A DNA stretch of 52,946 nucleotides from an uncultured Muribaculaceae bacterium (GCA_944321715.1 CALUMJ010000011.1:1-52946), one strand, 5' to 3'; shown: positions 8,139 through 17,182, counted from the first letter of the stretch. Notes: a model not told the origin generated them from the letters alone. Made by a program: numbers and translations.

Positions 8139-9163
8139 AAAAATTGAACAGACGTGAATGGTTGAAATGGGCGGCAGTTTCTCTTGCATCATCAGTAGTC
8201 CTTCCGACGTTTTTAACGGCTTGTGACGGAAGACCCGAACCGACCCCGGTTCCAGAGCCAGGAGGAGATGAGCCAACAAGCCAGCCGTCGTTGGTGTGGA
8301 TGATAACCGATTTGTCGGCAGCTGGGCTGCTTGCAATTTATCGAGCTGTCAGCCGGGAAGCAACAGGGCGAGTAGCTGTCAAAATCAGCACCGGGGAGCC
8401 TGGCGGCCACCATTATCTGCAACCTTCGTTGATAGCCGACCTTGTCCACGAGGTAAATGGAACAATAGTAGAATGCAACACTGCCTATCAGGGTGGCCGC
8501 TCCGACTCGGCACATCATTGGCAAGCAATTCGTGACCATGGCTTTCTCGACATCGCAAACGTTGACTTGATGGACGAGGATGGAGAGATGCAACTTGCCG
8601 TGCAAGACACGACGCACATTGCATATAATCTTGTTGGTAGCCACTTGGCTAATTACGATTTTTTGATTAATCTTGCCCATTTCAAAGGACATGCTATTGC
8701 AGGGTTTGGCGGAGTATTAAACCAGTCGATAGGTATCGCTTCGCGACGTGGCAAAACCAATATACACTCGGCTGGGCGTACACAAGACGTGTCGCGCCTG
8801 TGGAACACAATGGCCTCGCAGAATGATTTCACCGAGTCGATGGCCGCAGCTGCACAAAGTGTGGCCGACTATTTTGGCGACCGCATCCTTTATATTGATG
8901 TGATGAACAACCTGTCGATTGACTGCGACTGCGATTCAAGTCCTGCTGTACCCGAAATGCAGGACATTGGCATTCTTGCATCGACCGACCCTGTGGCACT
9001 TGACCAAGCCTGCCTCGACTTGGTATATGCCGTGACTCCGACAGATGGCAACAACAATAGTCCTCTGATAGAACGTATAGAAAGTCGCAATGGTGCGCAC
9101 GTTGTTGAATATGCCGAGCGTATAGGCCTTGGCAATAGGAATTATGAAGTAGCAAGGATATAA
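8135..9163 (+). CDS. DUF362 domain protein with Tat-like lipoprotein signal
   Basis: 342 residues. The N-terminus has twin arginines (NRREWLKW), a hydrophobic stretch and a lipobox LTAC at about residues 26-29, so it may be a Tat-exported lipoprotein, followed by a Pro/Glu linker. The remainder fits DUF362 (VAVKISTGEPGGHHYLQP; YDFLINLAHFKGHAIAGFGG; GILASTDPVALDQACLDLVY). No 4Fe-4S ferredoxin motif was seen, although some relatives have one. It is the last operon gene, with a strong hairpin at 9190-9230. Tat export implies folding in the cytoplasm, often because of a cofactor. The enzymatic role is unknown. Confidence 0.85.
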   Translation: MKKLNRREWLKWAAVSLASSVVLPTFLTACDGRPEPTPVPEPGGDEPTSQPSLVWMITDLSAAGLLAIYRAVSREATGRVAVKISTGEPGGHHYLQPSLIADLVHEVNGTIVECNTAYQGGRSDSAHHWQAIRDHGFLDIANVDLMDEDGEMQLAVQDTTHIAYNLVGSHLANYDFLINLAHFKGHAIAGFGGVLNQSIGIASRRGKTNIHSAGRTQDVSRLWNTMASQNDFTESMAAAAQSVADYFGDRILYIDVMNNLSIDCDCDSSPAVPEMQDIGILASTDPVALDQACLDLVYAVTPTDGNNNSPLIERIESRNGAHVVEYAERIGLGNRNYEVARI

Positions 9164-9189
9164 ACTGCCGATATAGGCATGTGTATATG

Positions 9190-9230
9190 ATAGGCAGACT
9201 GTTTTATAATCGAAAAAGCAGTCTGCCTAT
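9190..9230. terminator. Hairpin between convergent operons, bidirectional terminator
   Basis: ataggcagactg (9190-9201) pairs perfectly with cagtctgcctat (9219-9230), a 12-bp stem with a 17-nt loop, between the stops of the DUF362 gene (9163) and an ABC transporter gene (9243). Short copies of gtatatgata flank it. T-runs are weak on both sides. Confidence 0.7.
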
Positions 9231-9242
9231 GTATATGATATT

Positions 9243-10974
9243 TTATAATTTCCAGCCTGATATGCTTTCTTGAGTGTTCCACAAATGGAAGTAAAGGCCT
9301 TCTTGTCGCATGAGTTCATCATGAGTGCCTTCTTCTTTTATATGCCCGCTATCCATAACTATTATCTTGTCGGCATTCATTATGGTTTTGAGCCTATGTG
9401 CAATGGCAATGACCGTGCGCCCTTTTATTAGCGAGTCGATAGCTTTCTGCACTTCTACCTCGTTCTCGGGGTCTAACGAGGCGGTGGCTTCGTCAAGCAG
9501 GATTATTTGTGCATCTTTCAGAATGGCTCGGGCTATGGATATGCGCTGTTTTTCTCCGCCCGACAGCGTGCAACCACCTTCTCCGACCATAGTGTCGTAT
9601 CCCTTGGGCAACCGCATAATGAAATCGTGGCAACAGGCTTTCTTGGCTGCGGCAATAATTTCATCTTCTGTAGCATTGGTTTTGCCGAAACGAATATTGT
9701 TGCGTATCGTATCTTGAAATAGATACACATCTTGGAAAACCATAGAAATGCGGCTCATTAGGCTCTCGGGATTTATTTCATTCATTGGAATGCCATTGAA
9801 AAGCACTCGGCCTTTCTGTGGGTCGTAGAAACGGGCACAAAGTTTCATTATAGTGCTTTTCCCGCTACCCGAAAGACCTACAAGAGCCGTCAATGAGTCT
9901 TTGGGTAGGGTAATTGTTATATCGTGCAACACTTCCTTGTCGTGATAGGCGAATGAAACATGTTCAGACCGTATGTTGCCAGCCATTGGTGATTGCCGTT
10001 CGCCTTTCATTTTTGGTTCGTTCATCAATGAGAGAATGCGTTCTCCGGCAATTGAAAAATAACGAAATTCGGTAAAATTGGTTAAGGCTGAAGTCAATGG
10101 GTCGAACACACGAGAACCTACAATGAGAAACAGCACAAATACAAGCAACGACAGTTTTCCGCCCAACAATAGATAAGTGCCACATAAAACCATCATTGTC
10201 AGTCCAGCGCGTACTAATGTGATGCTAAACAATACGAACGGGCCAAGTAGGGCTTCCTGCCAGATACAAGTGCGGCGCAGCTGTGCAAATGCGTCGCGTA
10301 GCCTGACGAATCGGTCGCCCAACAGGTTGTAGGCTTTCATCACTCGTATGCCTTGCAGGTATTCCTCCAATCGGCTACCGGCATTTATTTTCGCTTGTAT
10401 TTGCTTGCCACTTAGCTTTCGTTGAACGCTTGTACTTACCCACAATACGAGCATGGCAAGAGGTAGGGCAGCAAACATGCTGATCGCCATTCTCCAATCT
10501 ATCCAAACCAGTGAAGCAAAAGCCAGCACAGGCATAACCACAGCACCCATCAGTTGTGGTAAGTGGTGAGAAATTCCGGTTTCGGCCATCATGAAGTCGG
10601 TGACAAGCATCGAAGACAAATCGCCTGGGTCACGCTTTGACAGGAAGCCCAACGAAAGTTTTCGCAGATGTTCGGCCAGCGATAGCCTCCCAGTAGCACT
10701 CATTTCGTATGCACCCCCTGAAGTTGGCGCGGTATGCGGCTCGTTCTGCCAGAGCCATGACAAGCATATACGCAGCCATAATGCCGAATATGCACCAAAG
10801 TCGAGTAATGTCGAGTGGTTGTCCATTTTCGCTGAATGCACTGAAAATTATGTTAATAGCTTCGATTGATAGACCGAATGGTACGATATTGACCAAGTTG
10901 GCAAGTATGGTGTAGCCCACAGGCTTGTAAAGTCGTTCGGTGTGGCCAATTGCGATGTTTTTGATTGCGTTCAT
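9243..10974 (-). pseudogene. ABC transporter permease/ATPase half-transporter, frameshifted in a homopolymer
   Basis: The start is the ATG at 10974 (MNAIKNIAIG), preceded by GGAG. The first 91 residues or so are transmembrane sequence ending ANFRG; the frame then shifts within a run of five C (10714-10718, G on the coding strand). The rest continues in the other frame (AYEMSATGRLSLAEHLRKLS) to 9243. Removing one G gives a normal type I exporter-fold half-transporter of about 577 residues with Walker A GLSGSGKST, signature LSGGEKQR, Walker B ILLDEA and switch His in AHRL. The C-terminus ends SGWKL, echoing HWKL in the partner encoded directly upstream. It probably forms a heterodimer with that partner. 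Confidence 0.9.
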
Positions 10975-10989
10975 AAATATAATCTCCAT

Positions 10990-12792
10990 TTAAATTTTGT
11001 TCAACTTCCAGTGAAATGCACTTGTGTAGGCGTTCCACATATTTTTGTATAATCCATCGACCTTGGTTAAATCATTGTGGTTTCCATATTGCACAACTTG
11101 CCCTTCGTTCATCACTATGATTTGATGAGCCGAAATGATAGAGGATAGACGGTGTGCTATGACAATGACGGTTTTCCCTTTTATAAGTGATTGTAAAGCC
11201 ATTTGCATCTTATGTTCATTTTCGGGGTCGGCAAAAGCCGTGGCTTCGTCTAAGACCAATATAGGCGCATTTTTCAGAATGGCGCGAGCCACACATATCC
11301 GTTGTGCTTCGCCTCCTGAAAGAAACACGCCTTTGTCACCGATTTTTGTTTCGTAACCATTGGGCAAATGTTCGATGAAGTCATGGCATTGAGCCGATTG
11401 GGCTGCTGCTATAACTTTTTCTTTTGTAGCCGTAGGTGAGCCGACTGCTATATTTTCGTAAATTGTGTCGTAGAATAGGAATGTGTCTTGAAAAACGAAT
11501 GCTACCATATCCATCAGTTTATTTGTGGTGATTTGGCGAATATCCACGCCACCTATTAATATCTGTCCTTGTTCTATATCCCAAAAACGAGGAATAAGAC
11601 TGGCAATGGTTGACTTGCCGCTACCCGAAGGTCCTACAAGTGCCGTTATTTTACCTTGTGGAGCAATGAAACAGACATCGTGCAAAGCCTCGGTGTGCGT
11701 TTTCTGCTCGGTATTTTCGTAAGAAAATGAAACATGATTGAAAGCAACGTCATATTTCGTTGGCTCTTGCGGATTCGCTGGTTCGGGTATCGGTCTCCGT
11801 TCAAGTATGCTGTCGATGCGCGTTACGCCTTCGTTAATATCACGTGTATTTCCGCCCAAAAATGTCAATTTATAGACTGGCGAAGCCATACCAGGTCCCA
11901 TGATGATAAAAAACAGCCACACAACGGCCAAAGATAAAGAATGTGGATTGGCCTGTAGTAGCAACAAGCCCATAGGAAGGATGAATGTGACAATTGAATT
12001 AAGTAAAACAGTAAAGGCAATCATTCCATTTTGGTAAGTGTCGCAACACTTTAAGGCAAAGGTCTTATAAGCCTGAATCTCGGCATTAAATTGGCGGAAC
12101 GAACGGACACTTTGTCCGAAAATCTTAACGACAGGCATTCCTCGTACATACTGAACGGCCGAAGCACTCATCTTTTCCTGTGCATCGTAATAGATGCTCA
12201 TGAACTTTTTTGCCTTTTCCCCCATGAAATTGGAGAATTGAAGGAACAAGCTGAGAACGACTACTGCCAAGCACACGACTGTAAGCCACGCATCCAATGA
12301 GAAGAATATGACAAGCATTAACACTACAGTGGCTGCAACATTCACCAAGTCGGGGATGGTATGGGCAATAAAACCTTCGATTTTCTCGATGTTTTGGTCC
12401 ATCGTTTTTTTGATGGCACCGGTGGAAGAGTTGTTCAAGTAGCCCAATGGGAGCCGGCCGATGTGTTCGGCCAGACGGACACGCAGACCGTACAAAATGC
12501 GAAATGCGGCGACGTGTGAACACATCAAGGCGGCATAGAGCAAAATCAATCCACCCGCAAGTCCACCAAATGCAATCCAACCCCAGTTGACCATACTTGC
12601 GCCGTCAGCTGTAATCGGATTGCCTCCAAGACAGAGCAATCTTTTCAAAATTTCATAAACCGCCCAATATGGCACAAGCATGCATACTGCGCTGCCAGCT
12701 GACAATAAGGCAGCCAATATGAGTAATCCTTTCTTTTGCCCGGCTATTTCAAACAGCCGCGACAAACCTTCTTTCTTTTTAGTTTTGTCCAT
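10990..12792 (-). CDS. ABC transporter permease/ATPase half-transporter
   Basis: 600 residues with six N-terminal membrane segments (about 1-310) and an ATPase domain. Motifs are Walker A GPSGSGKST, signature LSGGEAQR, Walker B LVLDEA followed by TAFADPENE, and switch His in IAHRLSS. The sequence is of exporter fold. The DEATAFADPENE pattern and pairing recall YbtP/YbtQ and IrtA/IrtB metallophore importers, but direction cannot be read from sequence. It overlaps or nearly touches the second half-transporter and follows the methyltransferase gene by 8 nt, so all belong to one operon. No frameshift in this copy. Confidence 0.92.
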   Translation of the reverse strand: MDKTKKKEGLSRLFEIAGQKKGLLILAALLSAGSAVCMLVPYWAVYEILKRLLCLGGNPITADGASMVNWGWIAFGGLAGGLILLYAALMCSHVAAFRILYGLRVRLAEHIGRLPLGYLNNSSTGAIKKTMDQNIEKIEGFIAHTIPDLVNVAATVVLMLVIFFSLDAWLTVVCLAVVVLSLFLQFSNFMGEKAKKFMSIYYDAQEKMSASAVQYVRGMPVVKIFGQSVRSFRQFNAEIQAYKTFALKCCDTYQNGMIAFTVLLNSIVTFILPMGLLLLQANPHSLSLAVVWLFFIIMGPGMASPVYKLTFLGGNTRDINEGVTRIDSILERRPIPEPANPQEPTKYDVAFNHVSFSYENTEQKTHTEALHDVCFIAPQGKITALVGPSGSGKSTIASLIPRFWDIEQGQILIGGVDIRQITTNKLMDMVAFVFQDTFLFYDTIYENIAVGSPTATKEKVIAAAQSAQCHDFIEHLPNGYETKIGDKGVFLSGGEAQRICVARAILKNAPILVLDEATAFADPENEHKMQMALQSLIKGKTVIVIAHRLSSIISAHQIIVMNEGQVVQYGNHNDLTKVDGLYKNMWNAYTSAFHWKLNKI

Positions 12793-12800
12793 TTAAAATA

Positions 12801-13637
12801 TTATTTTGATAAGATTCTGTAACCGAGCAGGGAGCTGAATTTGTAACATAGCCATGGAATGCGGCCAAGGATTTGCCCGAAGAAAAATCCCCATCGATGG
12901 CGGAAGAATTTCATGTAGTTGGCTTGTTCGATGAGTTGCAAGGCAGGTTCCCACTGTTCCACCAAATGACCGTCGCTTAATCCCGAACGGATTTGGGCGG
13001 CATGGTTGCGAAGCGAATCGGGTTTCACGCCATGCCGGCTCATCATCGTGCCGCACACGTCGAACCATAATTCGCCATTACCGAAACGACAAGCTACATT
13101 GTGCAGGAATTCTTTTACCTGATTCTCATAAAAATACATTAGCACGCCTTCCACAACAAAGATGAAATCGGCATCGGGATGTTTCTGGCGCAAGTCGTCC
13201 ATCCAACTTGTTTCCAACAATGAAGCAGCTATATAATGATTGTGAGATTGTTCGGGAATCAATTCGCGGCGAAGGTTGATGACTTCGGGCAAATCCAAAT
13301 CATAGAAAATGGCATTGTCGTTGTTCCGAATGCGTTGGAAACGGGTGTCCAAGCCGCATCCGACGTTTACAACTACAGAACAGGGATGTGATGCGATAAA
13401 CCGCTGCACGGCACGGTCGAAATACCAGCCGCGCACCACGCAACCCACTTCGCTCAATTTTGCACCTTCGAATCTGGAATAGTCATACGCAAGACTGTCG
13501 GCTAAACGTTCGGCAGTCTTGTCGTTCAAGATTGGGCTTTCTCGACGGCTTTCTTTAGCTCTCATGTATAACGGAATGAGTAACGTTTCCGCTACGATGT
13601 TTTTAAATACATGTGTTTGTTCCATTTTGTTTATCAT
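12801..13637 (-). CDS. Class I SAM-dependent methyltransferase, leucine carboxyl methyltransferase-like
   Basis: 278 residues from the ATG at 13637; an ATG at 13625 is also possible. The SAM-binding motif VVNVGCGLDTRF is followed by an acidic strand (FYDLDLPEV) and FIFVVEGVLMYF, features of the LCM/PPM1-like family that O-methylates small molecules and peptides. No signal peptide. It is the first gene of the TetR-controlled transporter operon, separated from tetR by a terminator. It may modify the compound moved by the ABC pair, or a toxic relative; no biosynthetic genes are nearby. Substrate unknown. Confidence 0.87.
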   Translation of the reverse strand: MINKMEQTHVFKNIVAETLLIPLYMRAKESRRESPILNDKTAERLADSLAYDYSRFEGAKLSEVGCVVRGWYFDRAVQRFIASHPCSVVVNVGCGLDTRFQRIRNNDNAIFYDLDLPEVINLRRELIPEQSHNHYIAASLLETSWMDDLRQKHPDADFIFVVEGVLMYFYENQVKEFLHNVACRFGNGELWFDVCGTMMSRHGVKPDSLRNHAAQIRSGLSDGHLVEQWEPALQLIEQANYMKFFRHRWGFFFGQILGRIPWLCYKFSSLLGYRILSK

Positions 13638-13644
13638 TTAATAG

Positions 13645-13667
13645 TGAACGATATTCAGAATTGTTCA
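13645..13667. promoter_or_regulatory. Candidate TetR operator
   Basis: A 23-bp imperfect palindrome, TGAACGAT then seven bases then ATTGTTCA by outer arms, with perfect outer pentamers TGAAC/GTTCA, lies 7 nt upstream of the methyltransferase start and downstream of the tetR terminator. Position and symmetry fit an operator for the adjacent TetR protein; binding is inferred. Confidence 0.4.
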
Positions 13668-13703
13668 TAAAAAAGGAGGGACCTCGTTTAAGATTCCCTC
13701 CTT
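13668..13703 (-). terminator. Intrinsic terminator of the TetR gene
   Basis: On the minus strand AAGGAGGGA (13703-13695) pairs with TCCCTCCTT (13681-13673) around a 13-nt loop, and T residues continue to 13669. It lies between tetR (stop 13751) and the methyltransferase gene, so the transporter operon must have its own promoter. Confidence 0.8.
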
Positions 13704-13750
13704 GTATGTAGCCGCGATTGGGCGGCGTGTGTATGTGTATAGTCTGTATC

Positions 13751-14362
13751 TCATATTTTTATGATGGCTCTCCAGCCTTGTATTTCAAATAGTATGTAGT
13801 CATGTAGAATGGTTTCAACTTCATGTCGAGGAATAGAGTGCATGAGTAATTCTTCAAACATGGTAAACATCCACACAGTGTGTAGATGGATAATGAAGTC
13901 GGAAACGGCTGTATTTATGTTAGGATGTTTTTTCTGCATAGAGGCGAACCATGCTTTAACTAATTTTGTGGAACGGATAGTGTAGTTTTCTCGGAAATGT
14001 TCCAACGACGAGCCTTGTGCGCGCAGCAACAATATTTTCATCAAATCGCGGTGAGTGTGTATGAGCGAAGCATACTCGTCGATGCAGGTTTGTAAATATT
14101 TGTCTGAACGCATTGCCATTATGTCTTCGCCTCGTATGCCATGATGCTCCTGCAACATGACTTCCAGTGCGAGCAATACAGGGCGAACCACTTCGTGTAG
14201 CAATTCGTCTTTGCTCGTGAAGTAATTGTAAATGTTACCGACACCTACGTTAGCAAGTTCGGCAATTTCGCGCATGGAGGTTTTTGAGTAACCTTTTAGC
14301 CCGAATTGTTGCTTAGCCGCTGCCAAAATGCGGCTGTGTATGTCATCTTTCAGCACCTGCAT
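13751..14362 (-). CDS. TetR-family transcriptional regulator
   Basis: 203 residues. The N-terminal helix-turn-helix (about 10-55) is typical: ILAAAKQQFGLKGYSKTSM, REIAELANVGVGNIYNYFTSK. The C-terminal ligand domain is variable, as expected. A minus-strand promoter lies upstream (TACTTTTG at 14390-14383) and an intrinsic terminator follows. It is encoded immediately ahead of the methyltransferase/ABC operon and a palindrome lies before that operon, so it most likely represses it and responds to the transported compound. Ligand unknown. Confidence 0.9.
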   Translation of the reverse strand: MQVLKDDIHSRILAAAKQQFGLKGYSKTSMREIAELANVGVGNIYNYFTSKDELLHEVVRPVLLALEVMLQEHHGIRGEDIMAMRSDKYLQTCIDEYASLIHTHRDLMKILLLRAQGSSLEHFRENYTIRSTKLVKAWFASMQKKHPNINTAVSDFIIHLHTVWMFTMFEELLMHSIPRHEVETILHDYILFEIQGWRAIIKI

Positions 14363-14382
14363 ATATGATGAAAATGTTTAGG

Positions 14383-14414
14383 CAAAAGTACGGGTCGAGT
14401 CATTATGGGGCAAT
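14383..14414 (-). promoter_or_regulatory. Promoter of the TetR gene
   Basis: Minus-strand -7 TACTTTTG (14390-14383) and a -33-like ATTG (14414-14411) are separated by 20 nt, the Bacteroidetes arrangement. The transcript would begin about 15 nt before the ATG at 14362. Confidence 0.6.
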
Positions 14415-14502
14415 ACCTAATTTTGGGGATTTTCGCTGGACGTATTAACCATTTCATGGATATTCTATAGTGAATAAATTGAAAAAATTAATGAGCCAAT
14501 TT

Positions 14503-14533
14503 TTTGCATTGCGCCCGACTTTAGCTATATTTG
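14503..14533 (+). promoter_or_regulatory. Promoter of the patatin gene
   Basis: TTTG (14503-14506) and TATATTTG (14526-14533) are 19 nt apart, an exact Bacteroidetes -33/-7 pair. The start point near 14540 excludes the upstream ATG at 14470 and favours the ATG at 14557. Confidence 0.75.
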
Positions 14534-14556
14534 TGCATTCGTGTTTTCTTGGGAAT

Positions 14557-15354
14557 ATGGACTGCAAGATTGAGCGATTACGGAATAAACGCATTGGGCT
14601 GGCACTAAGTGGTGGCGGCGCACGTGGCTTTGCCCACGTGGGGGTGTTGCGAGCTATGGAGGAACTTGGCATTTATCCCGACGTGATAGCTGGAGTGAGT
14701 GCAGGCAGTATTGCCGCCGTGCTGTATGCATCGGGCATGAAACCTGCCGCAATCGCAAAGGAATTTAATAAAGCCACGATGAGCGATTTTGCCGAGATGG
14801 CTATCCCGCAGAATGGTTTTTTTAAATTGACCAAGCTCAAGGAATTCTTGAAGAAACATATACCATACGCCCAACTACAGGAATTGCCGATAGAAACAAT
14901 CGTGTGTGCGACTGATTTTGACAACTGTTGCCCTGTCGCATTTTCATCGGGGCAGATAGGTGATTGTGTGGTAGCGTCGTGCAGTGTGCCTGTGGTATTC
15001 AAGCCTGTAAAGATAGATGGAGTGACGTATGTCGATGGTGGGTTGTTGCGCAACTTGCCAGCATGGGCAATTCGTGACAAATGCGATGTGCTTGTCGGAG
15101 TGAACGTGAGTCCACTGCCAGGCAAGAAATATAAGAACTCGTTGCTCGACATTGCCGCCCGCGCATACGACATAACATGGCGCAGCAATGCCAACGACGA
15201 TGTAGAGTTGTGCGACATCGTGATACAGCTGCGAGGCATAGGCATGATGAACATGTTTGACATTAAACGTCAGAAAGTCTTGATTCAGTCGGGATATGAC
15301 GAAGCGATGGACGTATTCAAGAAATATGGAGAAAGAATTACCAACTCAAAATAA
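14557..15354 (+). CDS. Patatin-like phospholipase (RssA-type)
   Basis: 265 residues from the ATG at 14557, chosen because the promoter lies inside the longer frame that begins at 14470. The oxyanion loop LSGGGARGFAHVG (about 17-29), nucleophile GVSAG (Ser48) and catalytic DGG (Asp160) are all present. This is the Ser-Asp dyad lipid acyl hydrolase fold; members hydrolyse phospholipids or lysophospholipids. No signal peptide, so it should act in the cytoplasm or on the inner membrane face. The GH13 gene follows 19 nt later on the same strand. Physiological substrate unknown. Confidence 0.93.
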   Translation: MDCKIERLRNKRIGLALSGGGARGFAHVGVLRAMEELGIYPDVIAGVSAGSIAAVLYASGMKPAAIAKEFNKATMSDFAEMAIPQNGFFKLTKLKEFLKKHIPYAQLQELPIETIVCATDFDNCCPVAFSSGQIGDCVVASCSVPVVFKPVKIDGVTYVDGGLLRNLPAWAIRDKCDVLVGVNVSPLPGKKYKNSLLDIAARAYDITWRSNANDDVELCDIVIQLRGIGMMNMFDIKRQKVLIQSGYDEAMDVFKKYGERITNSK

Positions 15355-15373
15355 TAAAGCATAATATCCAAAT

Positions 15374-17074
15374 ATGAAGCCTGTAATATACCAGTTGTTG
15401 CCTCGCCTGTTTACCAACCAATGTTCGACGTGTGTGCATTATGGAACAATCGAGCAGAATGGCGTGGGCAAATTGAATGACATCAACGGTCGTGTGCTTG
15501 ACTCAATCCGGGCACTTGGCGTTACTCACGTGTGGTACACCGGTATCATTGAACATGCCACGGCTACCGACTATTCGCAATATGGCATAGCCCGAGATAA
15601 TCCACATATAGTTAAGGGTTTGGCTGGTTCGCCATACGCCATAAAGGATTATTATGACATCGACCCCGACTTGGCGGTAGATGTGCCAAACCGTATGGCT
15701 GAATTTGAGGCATTGGTGCGCCGTACTCATAATGCAGGGCTCAAGGTGGTCATCGACTTTGTGCCTAATCATGTATCGCGGCAATACCATAGCGACGTGA
15801 AGCCTGCCGGCATCGAAGATTTGGGCGCAGACGATGACAGAACCAAGCACTTCGCTCCCAACAATAATTTTTATTACATACCGCGTCAGCAGTTTATGCC
15901 GCGTGATGTGTTCTTGGGCGAGGGCAAGGACACGTATATAGAATTTCCTGCCAGGGCCACCGGCAATGATTGCTTCACGGCATTTCCGAGCAAGAATGAC
16001 TGGTATGAAACCATCAAGATTAATTATGGGCGCGACTATGGCGATAATACCGAGCATTTCGACCCTATACCCGACACGTGGTTCAAAATGCTCCATTTCT
16101 TGCGTTACTGGGCATCGAAAGGTGTTGATGCATTCCGTTGCGACATGGTGCACATGGTGCCTGTGCAATTTTGGAAATGGGCAATTCCGCAAGTCAAAGA
16201 CAAGTATCCCAACACATTATTCATAGCAGAGATTTATGATGTTGGGCTGTATCGCGATTATATATATAATGGCAAGTTTGACTACTTGTATGACAAAGTG
16301 ACGCTCTACGACACATTACGCAACATACAGTGTAACAATGTATCGGCAGCTGCTCTCACGAATTGTTGGCAGACGGTTGACGGGATAAGCGACCACATGC
16401 TGAATTTCCTTGAAAACCACGACGAACAACGTTTTGCTTCGTGGGAGTATGCGGGCAATGCTGCGTTGGTTGTGCCTTCGTTGGTGGTGTGCGCCACGAT
16501 TAACCGTGGTGCCATGATGATATATGCAGGACAGGAACTTGGCGAGCGTGCTATTGACGCTGAAGGGTTCAGTGGCCGTGACGGGCGCACGTCGATATTT
16601 GATTACTGGAGTATTCCCACTGTACGCCGCTGGTACAATCACGGAAAGTGCAATGAAGAACATTTGTCGCAGTTTGAAATAAAGTTGCGCAGTGTATATG
16701 CCCGCATTCTATCGTTGTGTAATCGAGAAAAAGCTATCAGCGATGGGCAGTTCTTCGACTTGATGTATGTCAATTACGGCAATCTTAATCCTCACAGGCA
16801 TTACACCTACTTGCGTACTTATGGCGATGAGGTGCTGTTCATAGCAGTCAATTTTGATAATGTTCCATGTAACATAAACATCGACGTGCCGCCGTTGGCG
16901 TTCTCGTCGTTGAGGTTGAAACAAGGCGAGTATAATGGCTGCGAACTGCTTGCCGGGCGCAAGAGGGATTTCCGCTTTGCCATAGGGTCGCCGCTTCCTG
17001 TTGAAATACCAGCCAATGGAGCTGTTATATGGAAGTTGCTGCCAAGTGACACAACAGTCGAAGCCAAGCCATAA
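15374..17074 (+). CDS. GH13 alpha-amylase family enzyme, cytoplasmic
   Basis: 566 residues with no signal peptide. The GH13 catalytic barrel is complete: region I VVIDFVPNH, region II AFRCDMVHM with nucleophile Asp257, region III FIAEIYD with acid/base Glu286, region IV LENHDEQ with Asp350. A C-terminal beta-sandwich (about 470-560) is typical. Family members hydrolyse or transfer alpha-glucans or sugar phosphates. The missing secretion signal suggests action on internal glycogen-like glucan or imported oligosaccharide. It follows the patatin gene closely and probably shares its promoter. Exact specificity cannot be read. Confidence 0.93.
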   Translation: MKPVIYQLLPRLFTNQCSTCVHYGTIEQNGVGKLNDINGRVLDSIRALGVTHVWYTGIIEHATATDYSQYGIARDNPHIVKGLAGSPYAIKDYYDIDPDLAVDVPNRMAEFEALVRRTHNAGLKVVIDFVPNHVSRQYHSDVKPAGIEDLGADDDRTKHFAPNNNFYYIPRQQFMPRDVFLGEGKDTYIEFPARATGNDCFTAFPSKNDWYETIKINYGRDYGDNTEHFDPIPDTWFKMLHFLRYWASKGVDAFRCDMVHMVPVQFWKWAIPQVKDKYPNTLFIAEIYDVGLYRDYIYNGKFDYLYDKVTLYDTLRNIQCNNVSAAALTNCWQTVDGISDHMLNFLENHDEQRFASWEYAGNAALVVPSLVVCATINRGAMMIYAGQELGERAIDAEGFSGRDGRTSIFDYWSIPTVRRWYNHGKCNEEHLSQFEIKLRSVYARILSLCNREKAISDGQFFDLMYVNYGNLNPHRHYTYLRTYGDEVLFIAVNFDNVPCNINIDVPPLAFSSLRLKQGEYNGCELLAGRKRDFRFAIGSPLPVEIPANGAVIWKLLPSDTTVEAKP

Positions 17075-17123
17075 AATACTTGCAAATGGCGCATGTAACA
17101 GCCGCGTAATGGGCATAATGATT

Positions 17124-17156
17124 TCCTGCATTGAAAAATTTTGAGGAAATGCAGGA
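17124..17156. terminator. Hairpin after the GH13 gene, possible terminator
   Basis: tcctgcatt (17124-17132) pairs with aatgcagga (17148-17156), a 9-bp stem between the GH13 stop and prs. The following T-run is absent, so its terminating strength is uncertain. Confidence 0.45.
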
Positions 17157-17174
17157 CAGCTTCTAAATAAATAT

Positions 17175-17182
17175 TAACTTTG
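17175..17182 (+). promoter_or_regulatory. -7 element of the prs promoter
   Basis: TAACTTTG matches TAnnTTTG and sits 36 nt before the ATG at 17219. It lies in the codons upstream of the chosen start, which argues against the TTG start at 17180. No well-spaced -33 TTTG was seen. Confidence 0.55.

Noticed and set aside
14470-14556. Longer start of the patatin gene with a hydrophobic prefix
   Set aside because: A full -33/-7 promoter pair lies inside this stretch (14503-14533), so the transcript begins after it.
17124-17156. Hairpin before prs as a PRPP or purine riboswitch
   Set aside because: No purine or PRPP aptamer blocks were visible, only a simple stem; treated as a possible terminator.
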